Shown here in pieces: positions 52,111 through 61,432 of a DNA stretch of 64,000 bases. Within the stretch, counting starts at the first letter, position 1. Every line of letters starts with the position of its first letter. Where the stretch lies: assembly GCA_013911065.1 (NCBI GenBank), contig JACERV010000009.1, positions 1 to 64,000 of the forward strand, given 5' to 3'. The notes under the pieces were generated by a model. It saw only the letters and a list, made by a program, of their open reading frames with translations. It was not told the DNA's origin and searched no databases. The position numbers and the translations under genes were made by a program. The stretch comes from Ruminococcus sp. Its GTDB lineage: Bacteria > Bacillota > Clostridia > Lachnospirales > Lachnospiraceae.

Positions 52111-53115
52111 CTAAACCTGTTTACTGTTTTTTAATACATCAATCAATACGGCTACTATGAGGATAATACCTGTAATAATCTGCTGCCAGTTCGCCTGCAG
52201 TCCGATAAACGGAAGCCCTGTCTTAAGCAGTGACATTACAAATACACCGAGCAGTGTTCCCGCAATTGTCCCGTAACCACCTGTCATGGAAGTTCCGCCG
52301 ATGATTGCTCCGGCAATGGCATCCAGCTCAAGGCCGGCTCCTGTTCCAGGTGCTACAGCCTGGAAGGTTGCAGAATAAGCAACACCTGCGATTCCAGTAA
52401 AGATACCAGAAATGATATATGCCAATGACTGCCATTTTACAACATTGATACCGGAAAGTCTTGTAGCTTCCTTATTGCTTCCGATAGCAATAATGTAACG
52501 CCCCGGTCTTGATTTGTTCAAAAATGTAGACATCAGGATAACAACCAGGACTACAATCACAAACCCTAAAGGAAACTTCATGGTGCCTATACTAATCTTA
52601 AAGATACTCCGAAACCATCCCTGTGGAACACTTGCAGCAGGCCATGTAATACTCATGCCCCCTGTCAGAATAGAGCCGAGCCCTCTGGCAATCATCATAG
52701 TACCAAGAGTCCCAATAAACGGCGGCAGATCCATCACTGCAATAAGCAGTGCATTGAACAGCCCAAAGCAAAGTCCCACTACTACGGAAGCAAGTATACC
52801 GACCCCAACGGGCACTCCCTGATGGGTAATCAGATAACCTCCTATCAGACCGCTGGCAATCATTCCGGTCCCGATGGAGAGGTCTACTCCTCCGGTAATC
52901 AGAGCAAAAGTAACACCAATTGCCATAAAACTGATGTAGTATGAATAATCAAAAATACTGACCACTGTTGCATACTGGCGGAACGCCGGACTCATAACAC
53001 TGAAGAAAAGAGCCAGCAGGACAATCACCAGGACTACAACTATTTTCTGGGTTCCAATCGCTCTTACCAATGGGTTATTGGTAAATACGTTTCCCTTTTT
53101 CTCGTTCTTTCCCAT
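52111..53115 (-). CDS. Ribose-type ABC importer permease (RbsC family), copy 2
   Basis: A 334-residue permease with about nine helices. Family signs are FALITGGVDLSIGTGMIASGL in the second helix, FIGTLGTMMIARGLGSILTGG, the coupling loop GRYIIAIGSNKEATRLSGINVVKWQ and GAIIGGTSMTGGYGTIAGTLLGVFVMSLL. It is 15 bases after the ATPase gene. With the other RbsC-like protein at 54653 it probably makes a heterodimeric channel. Confidence 0.93.
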   Translation of the reverse strand: MGKNEKKGNVFTNNPLVRAIGTQKIVVVLVIVLLALFFSVMSPAFRQYATVVSIFDYSYYISFMAIGVTFALITGGVDLSIGTGMIASGLIGGYLITHQGVPVGVGILASVVVGLCFGLFNALLIAVMDLPPFIGTLGTMMIARGLGSILTGGMSITWPAASVPQGWFRSIFKISIGTMKFPLGFVIVVLVVILMSTFLNKSRPGRYIIAIGSNKEATRLSGINVVKWQSLAYIISGIFTGIAGVAYSATFQAVAPGTGAGLELDAIAGAIIGGTSMTGGYGTIAGTLLGVFVMSLLKTGLPFIGLQANWQQIITGIILIVAVLIDVLKNSKQV

Positions 53116-53129
53116 TTTCTCATCTCCTC

Positions 53130-54623
53130 CTAATTTCTCAGTGTTGCAGCGTGCATAATTTTTTCCTGAGTTGCCTCCTCAATGGACATCTCGCCAGTCT
53201 TCCTGCCTTCACACATTACAACAATACGGTCACTCATTCTAAGAATTTCTGTCATTTCGGAGGAAATCATGATAATTGATTTTCCTTCCGCTACCAGTTC
53301 ATTCATCAGGTGATAAATCTCACTCTTTGCCCCAACATCTATTCCTCTGGTAGGTTCATCAAATATCAGGATATCACAGTCTTTTACCAGCCATTTTGCG
53401 ATAACCACTTTCTGCTGGTTCCCGCCTGACAGGTTCACAACCAACTGTTCAACAGACGGTGTCTTGGTCTTCAAAGACTCTACATATTTTTGAGCTACTT
53501 CCGCTTCTTTTTTCTTGTTAATGAAAATGCCATTCATATAATCATCCAAAGAGGCAAGGGTAGAGTTTTCTGAAATCGTCTTCTGTACCACGATGCCATA
53601 ACGTTTTCTATCCTCAGACAGATATCCAATGCCTTGTCTTACCGCATCCATTGGACTCTTGATCTCTACTTTTTCGCCATTGACATAGACATCCCCGCTT
53701 TCTTTCGGGTCTGCACCGAACAATGCTCTTGCCGTCTCGGTACGTCCTGCCCCCATAAGGCCCGAGAATCCCAGGATTTCACCCTTACGCAGTTCAAAGC
53801 TGACATCCTTTACCATCTTGCCTGCACTCAGATGCTCCACTTTCAGGACAACCGGTGCGTCCGGCGCAACATTACTCTCTGTTTTCGGGTCCTCATAAAT
53901 GACACGTCCTACCATCATATTGATGATGTCATCTTTTGTGCAGTCTTCTGTGATTAAAGTCCCTACATAACTGCCGTCCCTCATAACTGTTACACGGTCT
54001 GTGATAACTTTAATCTCATCCATTCTATGAGAAATATATACAATACCCAACTGTTTTTCTCTCAGGTCACGGATAATCTTAAACAGCTCATCAATCTCAG
54101 CTTCCGTCAGGGCTGCTGAAGGCTCGTCGAAAACAATGACCTTGGCATCATGGGAGATTGCTTTTGCAATTTCACACATCTGCTGTTTGCCGACTGTCAG
54201 GCGGCCCATTTTCTCTGTGGGATCAATGTCAATGTTCAGCTTATCAAACAGCTTCTTTGCCTCTTCATTCATTTTCTTGTCACTGATGAGCTTTCCTGAC
54301 ATCATCTCCCGCCCGATAAAGATATTCTGTGCAACGGTAAGATGATTCATCATGTTCAGCTCCTGATGCACGATTACAATACCTGCTGCCTGTGCATCCC
54401 TAGGATTTGAGAATTCAACTTCTTTTCCTTCATATGTAATTGTTCCTTCATCCTTTGTATAGATTCCGGTTAACACTTTCATCAACGTAGACTTTCCGGC
54501 TCCGTTTTCTCCCATCAGGGCATGAACCTCACCTTTTTTTACTTCCAGATTAACATGGTCAAGCGCATGTACTCCGGGGAAAGACTTATCAATACCATTC
54601 ATTGTTAAAATTACTTCTCCCAC
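53130..54623 (-). CDS. Ribose-type ABC importer ATPase (RbsA family)
   Basis: A 497-residue protein with two ABC domains. Domain 1: Walker A GENGAGKST near residue 38, signature LTVGKQQMCEI, Walker B VIVFDEPSAALT. Domain 2: degenerate GLMGAGRTET, NLSGGNQQK and LIFDEPTRGIDVG. This is the RbsA/MglA layout for monosaccharide importers. The start is GTG behind GGAAGGTGAG. It is placed between the two permease genes. Confidence 0.95.
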   Translation of the reverse strand: MGEVILTMNGIDKSFPGVHALDHVNLEVKKGEVHALMGENGAGKSTLMKVLTGIYTKDEGTITYEGKEVEFSNPRDAQAAGIVIVHQELNMMNHLTVAQNIFIGREMMSGKLISDKKMNEEAKKLFDKLNIDIDPTEKMGRLTVGKQQMCEIAKAISHDAKVIVFDEPSAALTEAEIDELFKIIRDLREKQLGIVYISHRMDEIKVITDRVTVMRDGSYVGTLITEDCTKDDIINMMVGRVIYEDPKTESNVAPDAPVVLKVEHLSAGKMVKDVSFELRKGEILGFSGLMGAGRTETARALFGADPKESGDVYVNGEKVEIKSPMDAVRQGIGYLSEDRKRYGIVVQKTISENSTLASLDDYMNGIFINKKKEAEVAQKYVESLKTKTPSVEQLVVNLSGGNQQKVVIAKWLVKDCDILIFDEPTRGIDVGAKSEIYHLMNELVAEGKSIIMISSEMTEILRMSDRIVVMCEGRKTGEMSIEEATQEKIMHAATLRN

Positions 54624-54652
54624 GTTCTCACCTTCCTATTCTTAATCTCAAA

Positions 54653-55639
54653 TTAATTCTTTCTCTTGCGGCTGCGTACATCGGCATATACTGCTGCAAG
54701 CACAATCAGTCCGGTAATCACGTACTGCCAGTCTTTCTGAAATCCCATTGCCAGAATACCTTCCTGGAGAAGGGAGATAATCATGACACCAATAAATGTG
54801 CCGCTGATGGAAGCAATCCCGCCTGCCATAGACGTCCCCCCCATAACACAGCCTGCAATTGCATCATTGTTGAACGTATCGCCAAGTCCCGGCTGAACCG
54901 TTGTATAAGCACCTACATAGGCGATAGAGGCGATACCTGCCAAAGTTCCGCAGATGATGTATGCCAGCATCTCCCATCTCCTTACATCCACACCGGAAAG
55001 GCGGACAGCTTCTTTATTGCTGCCTAAGCATAGTATGTATCTTCCGATTTTCGTCTTATTCAGAATAACCGCACAGATGACTGCAACCACCAGCAGGAAA
55101 ATCAACCCTGTAGGAATCTGTGAGCCGCTTGCCGTGGTAACCTTAACCAGCATTCTGAACCCGCCGTTTTCCTGTGTGGACTGGGGCCAGCTTATACTCT
55201 GTGTTTTCGTAAATACAGAACCCACACCTTTTGCAAGCATCATACTTGCCATGGATGTGATAAAAGAAGGCATCTTCCAATAAGCAACCAGATATCCGTT
55301 CACAATACCAAAGGCAGTACCTACCAGGATTGAAACAAGTAAACATACCAAAAGTGGCACGCCTGATTTTGTAAGCAAGGATCCACTGATCAAAGCAGCG
55401 CAGAACATGACCGGTCCGATAGAAAAATCAATTCCTCCCGTTGCGATAACAAATGTAACTCCCAATGATAAGAACCCTAAAAAGTAAGCATAATTTAATG
55501 CACTCAAGATTCTGTTGTAGCTAAGAAATGTGGGGCTTAAAATGGCAAATACGATGTACATCAGTATCAGCACACAGAATAAGACTACTCTGTTAAAGCC
55601 AACCTTCTTAACCAGTGCGTTGTTTTTAATCTTCTCCAC
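54653..55639 (-). CDS. Ribose-type ABC importer permease (RbsC family), copy 1
   Basis: A 328-residue permease similar in layout to the one at 52111: FVIATGGIDFSIGPVMFCAALISG, FITSMASMMLAKGVGSVFT, GRYILCLGSNKEAVRLSGVDVRRWE and GCVMGGTSMAGGIASISGTFIGVMIISLL. The start appears to be GTG behind GGAGGAATGAGAA. It is the first gene of the importer operon and follows a strong terminator. Two different RbsC-like subunits in one operon imply a heterodimer, unlike the homodimer of E. coli RbsC. Confidence 0.92.
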   Translation of the reverse strand: MEKIKNNALVKKVGFNRVVLFCVLILMYIVFAILSPTFLSYNRILSALNYAYFLGFLSLGVTFVIATGGIDFSIGPVMFCAALISGSLLTKSGVPLLVCLLVSILVGTAFGIVNGYLVAYWKMPSFITSMASMMLAKGVGSVFTKTQSISWPQSTQENGGFRMLVKVTTASGSQIPTGLIFLLVVAVICAVILNKTKIGRYILCLGSNKEAVRLSGVDVRRWEMLAYIICGTLAGIASIAYVGAYTTVQPGLGDTFNNDAIAGCVMGGTSMAGGIASISGTFIGVMIISLLQEGILAMGFQKDWQYVITGLIVLAAVYADVRSRKRKN

Positions 55640-55729
55640 TTCTCATTCCTCCAATTCTAAAGTGTATAGCACCCTTTTCATGTTGATGGTATAATATTTC
55701 TGGATTTTTTGAAATTGAAAATCTTACTA

Positions 55730-55772
55730 AAAAAGGTTAAAAAATTACAACCTGTAATTTTTTAACCTTTTT
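55730..55772 (-). terminator. Terminator between the sensor operon and the ABC importer
   Basis: A perfect stem AAAAAGGTTAAAAAATTAC with GTAATTTTTTAACCTTTTT around a short loop. T-runs exist on both strands. It ends the RR-kinase-binding-protein operon 63 bases after its last gene, so the importer has its own promoter in 55640-55729, which I could not define. Confidence 0.88.
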
Positions 55773-55834
55773 GCGACAAAATTCTATTTTTTATACTTAT
55801 TGAACTACTAACATTCCAGAAGGTATACTAAAAT

Positions 55835-56833
55835 CTACTGCTGCCCGGTAAAGGGATAAAGAAGCCTCTGGTTTTCTTCTTCATACATATTGTCCTTTGT
55901 AATCATTTTGCTGCCGGAATCCAGGTTTTTTTCTGCCTGCTTCCCGTCCAAAATTTTCACTGCCTGCTCCACCCCAAGATATCCCATGTTGAATGGTTTC
56001 TGTATGATAATCCCATGGCAGACGCCTTCCTCCAGAAATTGAATCTCTTCAATGGAATTGTCAAAGCCTACTACCTTAACCTTCCCCGCAAGTCCCAAGG
56101 CCTTTATCGCTCTGGCAGCTCCTACCGTCGACCATTCATTTGTCCCCATAATAACTTCTATCTTAGGATACTGCTTCAGCATGTCCACGGTCAATGAATA
56201 TGCCTTGTCATAAGAAGAACCACAGAATACAATATCCCTCACCTGAGACTCATATGTTCCCAGCCCTTCTCTCATACCTTTCTCCCGTTCTATTGCTGTA
56301 GAAGTACCTTTTACATGACCTACGATCCCAATTTCCGAATTCTCTGTCAGCAGCGTCTTTGTAAACTCTCCCAGTTCTTTTCCTGCCAGATAATTATCTG
56401 TGGCAACAATACTTTCGGAAATATCTTTATCTATTACAGAATCAATCAGTATCAGTTTAATTCCGCTGTCCACAACCCCTCGCAGGGTCTCTGTCATTTC
56501 GGAGTAGCTGCAGGGTGCAACCAACATGGCATCGGGTTTCTTTTGGATGCTTTCCTTTATACGCTGTATCTGCCCTTCCACATCTTCTTCGTAGTTCCCT
56601 CCTGCAATCTCAATATCTACATTAAACTCCTCGGCTCCTAATCTGGCACCTGCCATCAGATAGGTCCAGAATCCATTTGCATTATCAACCGTCTTTGGTA
56701 TTAAAATGATTTTATATACCTTCTTTTCCTGGTCCTGTGGATACAGCAGGCTGAATGTAATCAGGAAAATCACAGTAAACATACCAGCGAAAAATATTCC
56801 AGTTATAATTTTTTTACTTGTCTGCTTTTTCAT
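55835..56833 (-). CDS. Membrane-anchored sugar-binding protein of a three-part sensor
   Basis: A 332-residue type I periplasmic-binding protein. It has no lipobox but an N-terminal membrane anchor (IITGIFFAGMFTVIFLITFSLLY). The binding domain shows IILIPKTVDNANGFWTYLMAGARLGAEEF, PDAMLVAPCSYSEM, IKLILIDSVID, GIVGHVKGTSTAIEREKGMREGL and VKVVGFDNSIEEIQFLEEG. Its start overlaps the kinase gene. The family of XylFII proteins, which sense sugar together with a LytS-type kinase in Clostridium beijerinckii, has this arrangement. So a signalling rather than transport role is inferred. Confidence 0.88.
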   Translation of the reverse strand: MKKQTSKKIITGIFFAGMFTVIFLITFSLLYPQDQEKKVYKIILIPKTVDNANGFWTYLMAGARLGAEEFNVDIEIAGGNYEEDVEGQIQRIKESIQKKPDAMLVAPCSYSEMTETLRGVVDSGIKLILIDSVIDKDISESIVATDNYLAGKELGEFTKTLLTENSEIGIVGHVKGTSTAIEREKGMREGLGTYESQVRDIVFCGSSYDKAYSLTVDMLKQYPKIEVIMGTNEWSTVGAARAIKALGLAGKVKVVGFDNSIEEIQFLEEGVCHGIIIQKPFNMGYLGVEQAVKILDGKQAEKNLDSGSKMITKDNMYEEENQRLLYPFTGQQ

Positions 56834-58619
56834 CATCCACCTCTGACTCCAGCGGCACTGTAACTGTTGCCACTGTCCCGGCCCCCTTCCTGCTTACATA
56901 AGAAATCCCATATTCTCCGCCATAATAAAGCTGGATCCTTTTCTGCACGTTGGTTACTCCTACTCCATTAAACTTATGCTCTTTCTGGGATTCATCAAAA
57001 ATATGGCATAATGTCTCTTCATCCATCCCCACTCCATCATCTTCTATGGTAATATAAGCCTTTTTTTCACGGCGAAAACCTCTGATGTTCAGGTTTCCCT
57101 TGGTTTGCTTATACTTCAGACCATGATAAATGGCATTTTCCACAATAGGCTGCAGGGCAAATTTGATGATCATAACATCTTTAATTTCGGGATCTACTTC
57201 TATGGAATATTCCAGCTTATCCTTATAACGCATTTTCTGAATCGTCAGATAGCTTTGCACATAATCCATCTCCTCTGCAATGGATACCTGCTCCTTGTCA
57301 TTGCTGATACTTTGGCGAAGAAGTTTTGCAAGAGCGGAAGTCATAAGGACAACCTCCTCATTTCTCTCAGCTTCTGACATCCAGATGATAGAATCCAGTG
57401 TATTATACAGAAAATGTGGGTTTATCTGAGCCTGAAGTGCTTTCAGCTCACTCTTCCTCTTCTGCTTCTGTTCATATACATTCTGTTCCATCAATGTATG
57501 AATACGCTCTGTCATAACATTAAATGATTTACTGAGACTTCCAACCTCATTTGCCGCTGTAACTGCCACATTCGCCTTATCAAATTTCCCCTTCTCCACC
57601 ATACTCATGGAATCACGGAGCTGCCGGATTGGTTTGGTAATTTCTCTGGATATGATGCTGGAGACTGCCGTTACACCCAGCAAAAGTACTGCGGCTACCA
57701 AAAGGTACAACATCTGAGCCTGCTTATTATTTTTCAGCAGCTCTGAGGTGTAAACTGCTCCAACTACTGTCCAGCCTGTCATATCGGATTTAGAAATCGT
57801 ATATAACTTATCTCCCTCTTCTGTAAGAAAATGGTTAGACTTGCTTGACATAATCTGTTCTATGTTTTCCGTCATCAGGCCCCCGTACATCAGCTGCTGC
57901 TTGGGATGGTAAATAATATTTCCATTTGCATCTAATATAAAAATGTAGCCCCTGTTTCCTATACTGTTGTTGCTGCACAACTCACTGATAGCGCTGTAAT
58001 TCAAGTCTACGAAAAATACGCCCTCATTCTTCCCTGTTTTATAGTTTATCAATGCTCTGCTCAATGTAATTACCCATTTATAACTGCTTTTTATTGCATT
58101 CTGGACATGGGAAGAGGAAATTGCAATTCCTTTCTCAGAAGTCAGGGCAGCCATATACCAGCTCTGATTCTTGATATTAATATATTCCGTAAACGAATCG
58201 TTTCCGTCGTTCAATATGCTGCGTCCATTATCTGCAACTGCTGCTATATTATAAATATCACTCCTGCTGTCCCGGATTGTTGCAAATTGAGACAATATAC
58301 GCTCCCGTTCCTCTTCCAGTTCTTCTTCTGTCTGTTCCTCATTGTACAAATATTCGGAAACATCGCTGCTTTTAGCAATAATAGATGAAATATTCAGCAA
58401 ATAATCCATGTAGGAGTCAATATCATAATTCACCTGCTTGATAATCTGAGAGGTATAATCAACTGAATTCTCATAAATTGTGCTTTTTGTAAAGTTCAAT
58501 GCAATAAAAAGGAATATAAGCACTGCGATTACCATAAGTACTGAAAATGAAACCAGCATTGTACTCTGAATGCTTTTGAATCTGCTGAATATTGTCCTGA
58601 ATTCTTTTTTCCTTTTCAT
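56814..58619 (-). CDS. YesM/LytS-type sensor histidine kinase
   Basis: A 601-residue kinase: membrane helix (TMLVSFSVLMVIAVLIFLFIAL), an extracellular dCache-like sensor (about 45-290, with SWYMAALTSEKGIAISSSHVQ and FFVDLNYSAISELCS), a second helix (MLYLLVAAVLLLGVTAVSSI), HAMP (ISREITKPIRQLRDSMSMVEKGKF), the His_kinase box ALQAQINPHFLYNTLDSIIWMSE with the active His, and a HATPase (LQPIVENAIYHGLK, IEDDGVGMD, GVGVTNVQKRI). It lies three bases after the regulator gene and overlaps the binding-protein gene. Confidence 0.94.
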   Translation of the reverse strand: MKRKKEFRTIFSRFKSIQSTMLVSFSVLMVIAVLIFLFIALNFTKSTIYENSVDYTSQIIKQVNYDIDSYMDYLLNISSIIAKSSDVSEYLYNEEQTEEELEEERERILSQFATIRDSRSDIYNIAAVADNGRSILNDGNDSFTEYINIKNQSWYMAALTSEKGIAISSSHVQNAIKSSYKWVITLSRALINYKTGKNEGVFFVDLNYSAISELCSNNSIGNRGYIFILDANGNIIYHPKQQLMYGGLMTENIEQIMSSKSNHFLTEEGDKLYTISKSDMTGWTVVGAVYTSELLKNNKQAQMLYLLVAAVLLLGVTAVSSIISREITKPIRQLRDSMSMVEKGKFDKANVAVTAANEVGSLSKSFNVMTERIHTLMEQNVYEQKQKRKSELKALQAQINPHFLYNTLDSIIWMSEAERNEEVVLMTSALAKLLRQSISNDKEQVSIAEEMDYVQSYLTIQKMRYKDKLEYSIEVDPEIKDVMIIKFALQPIVENAIYHGLKYKQTKGNLNIRGFRREKKAYITIEDDGVGMDEETLCHIFDESQKEHKFNGVGVTNVQKRIQLYYGGEYGISYVSRKGAGTVATVTVPLESEVDDEKADK

Positions 58620-58622
58620 GTC

Positions 58623-60227
58623 TTAATTCTCCCTGGCATACGCCTTTGGGGTTTTTCCGGTCATTTTCTTAAATGCGATATTAAAGTAGTGCGGGTCACT
58701 AAAGCCCACCTTTTCTGCAATCTCATAATTCCTCAGGCTTGTCTGCCTAAGAAGCTGCTTTGCCTTCTCCATACGGATACTTGCCAGTACTTCCATAAAT
58801 GTTTTTCCTGTAGCCTCTTTAAATATACTGCTGAAACGGCTTGTGCTGATATTCAGGTAATCGCAGATATGGTTAAGACTCAAATCGGGATTACTATAAT
58901 TCTCTTTAATATAATCCATAGCCAGCATTGCCTGCCGCTCTCCGCTGGACTGCCCTGCGGCAGACATCACCGACATTCCCTTGTCTGCATATTTTCGGAT
59001 CAGGAGCATGGCTTCTTTTAGATTCCCCGCATCTGTAATACCGGAGATATCCGAATCCTTCAGTAAGAAACTCTCATCCGTTTCATATACCGTTTCATAT
59101 ACAACCCTGAGTACCTGATGCAGATAAGCGGCAGCTCTGTTGTGGCCCACGTATTCTGATTTCATCTGGTTCTCCACAGAGTTAAGGGCCTCCTTCAAAA
59201 GTACTTCGTCCTTCCCTCTCATCGCAGAAGCTATTTCTTTCAAACTCTTCTCCAGCTCCATTGGATTCTTTGGGATTGAGACCTCCTCAGAGTCAAAAAT
59301 AACCCCGCCCCCTTTTGTGTATCTGTATCTTAAAATCTCTGTGGCAGAATCATAGGATTTGGAAAGCTCCTGCAGCGTATTCACGGAAATCCCGATTCCC
59401 ATAGAAACACTTAGCTTCATAGCCTGATAAACCATATCCTTAATCTCCTGGCATATGGCACCTGTTTCCTTCATAAATTCCTTCGGTTTATTTGTACAAA
59501 ACAGAATATAGATACGGTTGTCAGAATCCCGGTATGCCAATCCCGCTTTATGGTTATTCACAATTTCATTGCTGATATTCTCTACCACAAAGGACATCAG
59601 TGCACTTTCCTTCTTCACTTCATCCTCAATCTCATACAGGCCGGAATACACATCAATATCCACTGCCGCCACCCTGTAAGCGAGCCCCTTAACAGAAATA
59701 CCAAAATCCTCCAGCTCCTGCAGGCTCTTTTGGGCCTCCTGGGTTCCCCGGACCAGGCGGGTAAGTATCCTGGAAACAATCAATGACTCATTTTTCGTAT
59801 AGCTGTGATACACCTTCGTCAGCTCATCCAGCTTTTGTTCCTGCTTCCGCTCACTATCCAGCTTCTCTCTGATCCGTATCAATACTTCTGACAGCTCCTT
59901 CGCGGTCACCGGCTTCAGGATATATTCCGCCACCTTATACTGTATTGCCTGCTTTGCATAATCAAAGTCACTATACCCGCTGAAGATAATAATTGTTGTC
60001 TGAGGCAGGTTTTCATAAATATATTTACTCAATCCCATCCCATCTACATATGGCATACAAATATCCGTCAGTACTACATCAACAGATGTCTCTTTCAGAA
60101 ATTCGATTGCATCCTTCCCGTTTTCACAATCGCCAGCCAATTCAAATCCCAATTGTCCCCACTCAATCTTGGCACCGATTGTCTCCCGGACTAAAATCTC
60201 ATCATCTACCAGTAAAACTTTATACAT
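58623..60227 (-). CDS. YesN-type response regulator with AraC output domain
   Basis: A 534-residue regulator. The receiver domain has VDDE, phosphoacceptor Asp55 (VVLTDICMPYVDG), a Ser/Thr switch (IIFSGYSDF) and Lys105 (YILKPV). A middle helical/YSIRK-like region follows (about 130-420). The C-terminal AraC domain has LNHICDYLNISTSRFSSIFKEATGKTFM and AEKVGFSDPHYFNIAFKKMTGKTPKAYAREN. It is first in the sensor operon and should activate the adjacent importer and catabolic genes when the sugar is bound outside. Confidence 0.94.
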   Translation of the reverse strand: MYKVLLVDDEILVRETIGAKIEWGQLGFELAGDCENGKDAIEFLKETSVDVVLTDICMPYVDGMGLSKYIYENLPQTTIIIFSGYSDFDYAKQAIQYKVAEYILKPVTAKELSEVLIRIREKLDSERKQEQKLDELTKVYHSYTKNESLIVSRILTRLVRGTQEAQKSLQELEDFGISVKGLAYRVAAVDIDVYSGLYEIEDEVKKESALMSFVVENISNEIVNNHKAGLAYRDSDNRIYILFCTNKPKEFMKETGAICQEIKDMVYQAMKLSVSMGIGISVNTLQELSKSYDSATEILRYRYTKGGGVIFDSEEVSIPKNPMELEKSLKEIASAMRGKDEVLLKEALNSVENQMKSEYVGHNRAAAYLHQVLRVVYETVYETDESFLLKDSDISGITDAGNLKEAMLLIRKYADKGMSVMSAAGQSSGERQAMLAMDYIKENYSNPDLSLNHICDYLNISTSRFSSIFKEATGKTFMEVLASIRMEKAKQLLRQTSLRNYEIAEKVGFSDPHYFNIAFKKMTGKTPKAYAREN

Positions 60228-60303
60228 GATTTATGCCTCCCTTATGACCTTATCTTCCACTTACCACATCTGCGGATATTATACATCAAGATTGCCAATT
60301 GTA

Positions 60304-60383
60304 AAAGAAATAAAGCAGGAATTGAGGGAAATGTGATTCCCCATCACATTTTTGGCTCTCCTCATTTCCTGCCCTATTTCTTT
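60304..60383 (-). terminator. Large hairpin after the polyol operon
   Basis: A long interrupted stem: AAAGAAATA with TATTTCTTT, GCAGGAA with TTCCTGC, and an inner AAATGTGAT/ATCACATTT hairpin. TTTTAC follows on the minus strand. It lies 23 bases after the aldo/keto reductase stop, before the promoter of the sensor operon. Confidence 0.8.
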
Positions 60384-60405
60384 TAGAATCCCTTAGCGGT
60401 TCATT

Positions 60406-61419
60406 TTACAGAGTTACAATTACTCCGCCCTCATCCCACAGGTCATGCCAGTCTTTTGCACCTTCCCACAAGAATACCTGCCCTTTTACGAGCCTGTTAT
60501 TCCTTTCCAGGGTTGCAATTTTTGCCATCTCTTCCTCTGTAAGAGGATCCTCTGTCAGACACTTCAGGTTCGTTACATACTTTTCTTCTTTTACAGAGAA
60601 AGGAATGGAAATCTGCCCTCTCTGGTGTCCCCATTTCAGTGCAATCAGGGCCGGATGCACACCATGTGCCTTTGCAATCTCCTGCATTTCCGGCATCTGT
60701 AAGTCTTCCACGTCATCCGGGAAAATATCTCTCTCCGGTCTTCGCGGAGAACCCAAAGGCATATAGCCTACAGGCTGAATATTATGGGCATTGAGATAAT
60801 CAAACAGCTCTTGCTGCTGGAAAGATACATGAAGCTCCAGCTCACATGCCGCCGGCATAATTTTCATCAAAGGCAACACCGCTTCCATCTTGGGAATTGT
60901 CATATTGGAAAGTCCAATATGGCGTACCAGCCCTTTTTCCACCAGCGTTTCACACTGTCTGTATGTATTCATAAACTCGTCTACACTAAAAGGCCTGGAA
61001 GCCGGGTTGCGGGAATCTCCATCACATCCCGGTGCATGATAATTTGGAAATGGCCAGTGGATAAAAAACATGTCGATATAATCACACTGTAAGTCCGCAA
61101 TACTCTTTTTGCAGGACTCTTCCACTCTTTCATGCATATTATTCCATACTTTTGTCATGATATAGAGATCTTTTCTTTCTACAACGCCTTCATCAAAAGC
61201 TTCTTTAAAAACTTCCCCAATCTGTGTTTCATTCCCATAACATGCAGCACAGTCGAACATGCGGTATCCACAGCGGACTGCACCTGCCACAGCAGCGGAA
61301 ACCAGTTCCGGTGCGTTCCTGTCGGAACCAAAGGTTCCCATTCCCACACAGGGGATTTCCTCTCCCGTATAAAGCTTTACTTTCGGCACATCCGCCGGGT
61401 TAATAAATTCACCCATCAT
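60406..61419 (-). CDS. Aldo/keto reductase
   Basis: A 337-residue (alpha/beta)8 NADPH-type oxidoreductase. The catalytic tetrad can be placed: Asp and Tyr in MFDCAACYGNETQIGE, Lys in LYIMTKVW and His in MFFIHWPF. NADP-binding residues lie near ISIPFSVKEEKYVTNL. It starts 14 bases after the GatZ-like gene behind AAGGAGG. In this operon it may reduce a sugar or ketose to a polyol or the reverse; the substrate is not certain. Confidence 0.9.
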   Translation of the reverse strand: MMGEFINPADVPKVKLYTGEEIPCVGMGTFGSDRNAPELVSAAVAGAVRCGYRMFDCAACYGNETQIGEVFKEAFDEGVVERKDLYIMTKVWNNMHERVEESCKKSIADLQCDYIDMFFIHWPFPNYHAPGCDGDSRNPASRPFSVDEFMNTYRQCETLVEKGLVRHIGLSNMTIPKMEAVLPLMKIMPAACELELHVSFQQQELFDYLNAHNIQPVGYMPLGSPRRPERDIFPDDVEDLQMPEMQEIAKAHGVHPALIALKWGHQRGQISIPFSVKEEKYVTNLKCLTEDPLTEEEMAKIATLERNNRLVKGQVFLWEGAKDWHDLWDEGGVIVTL

Positions 61420-61432
61420 CTTGCCTCCTTTT

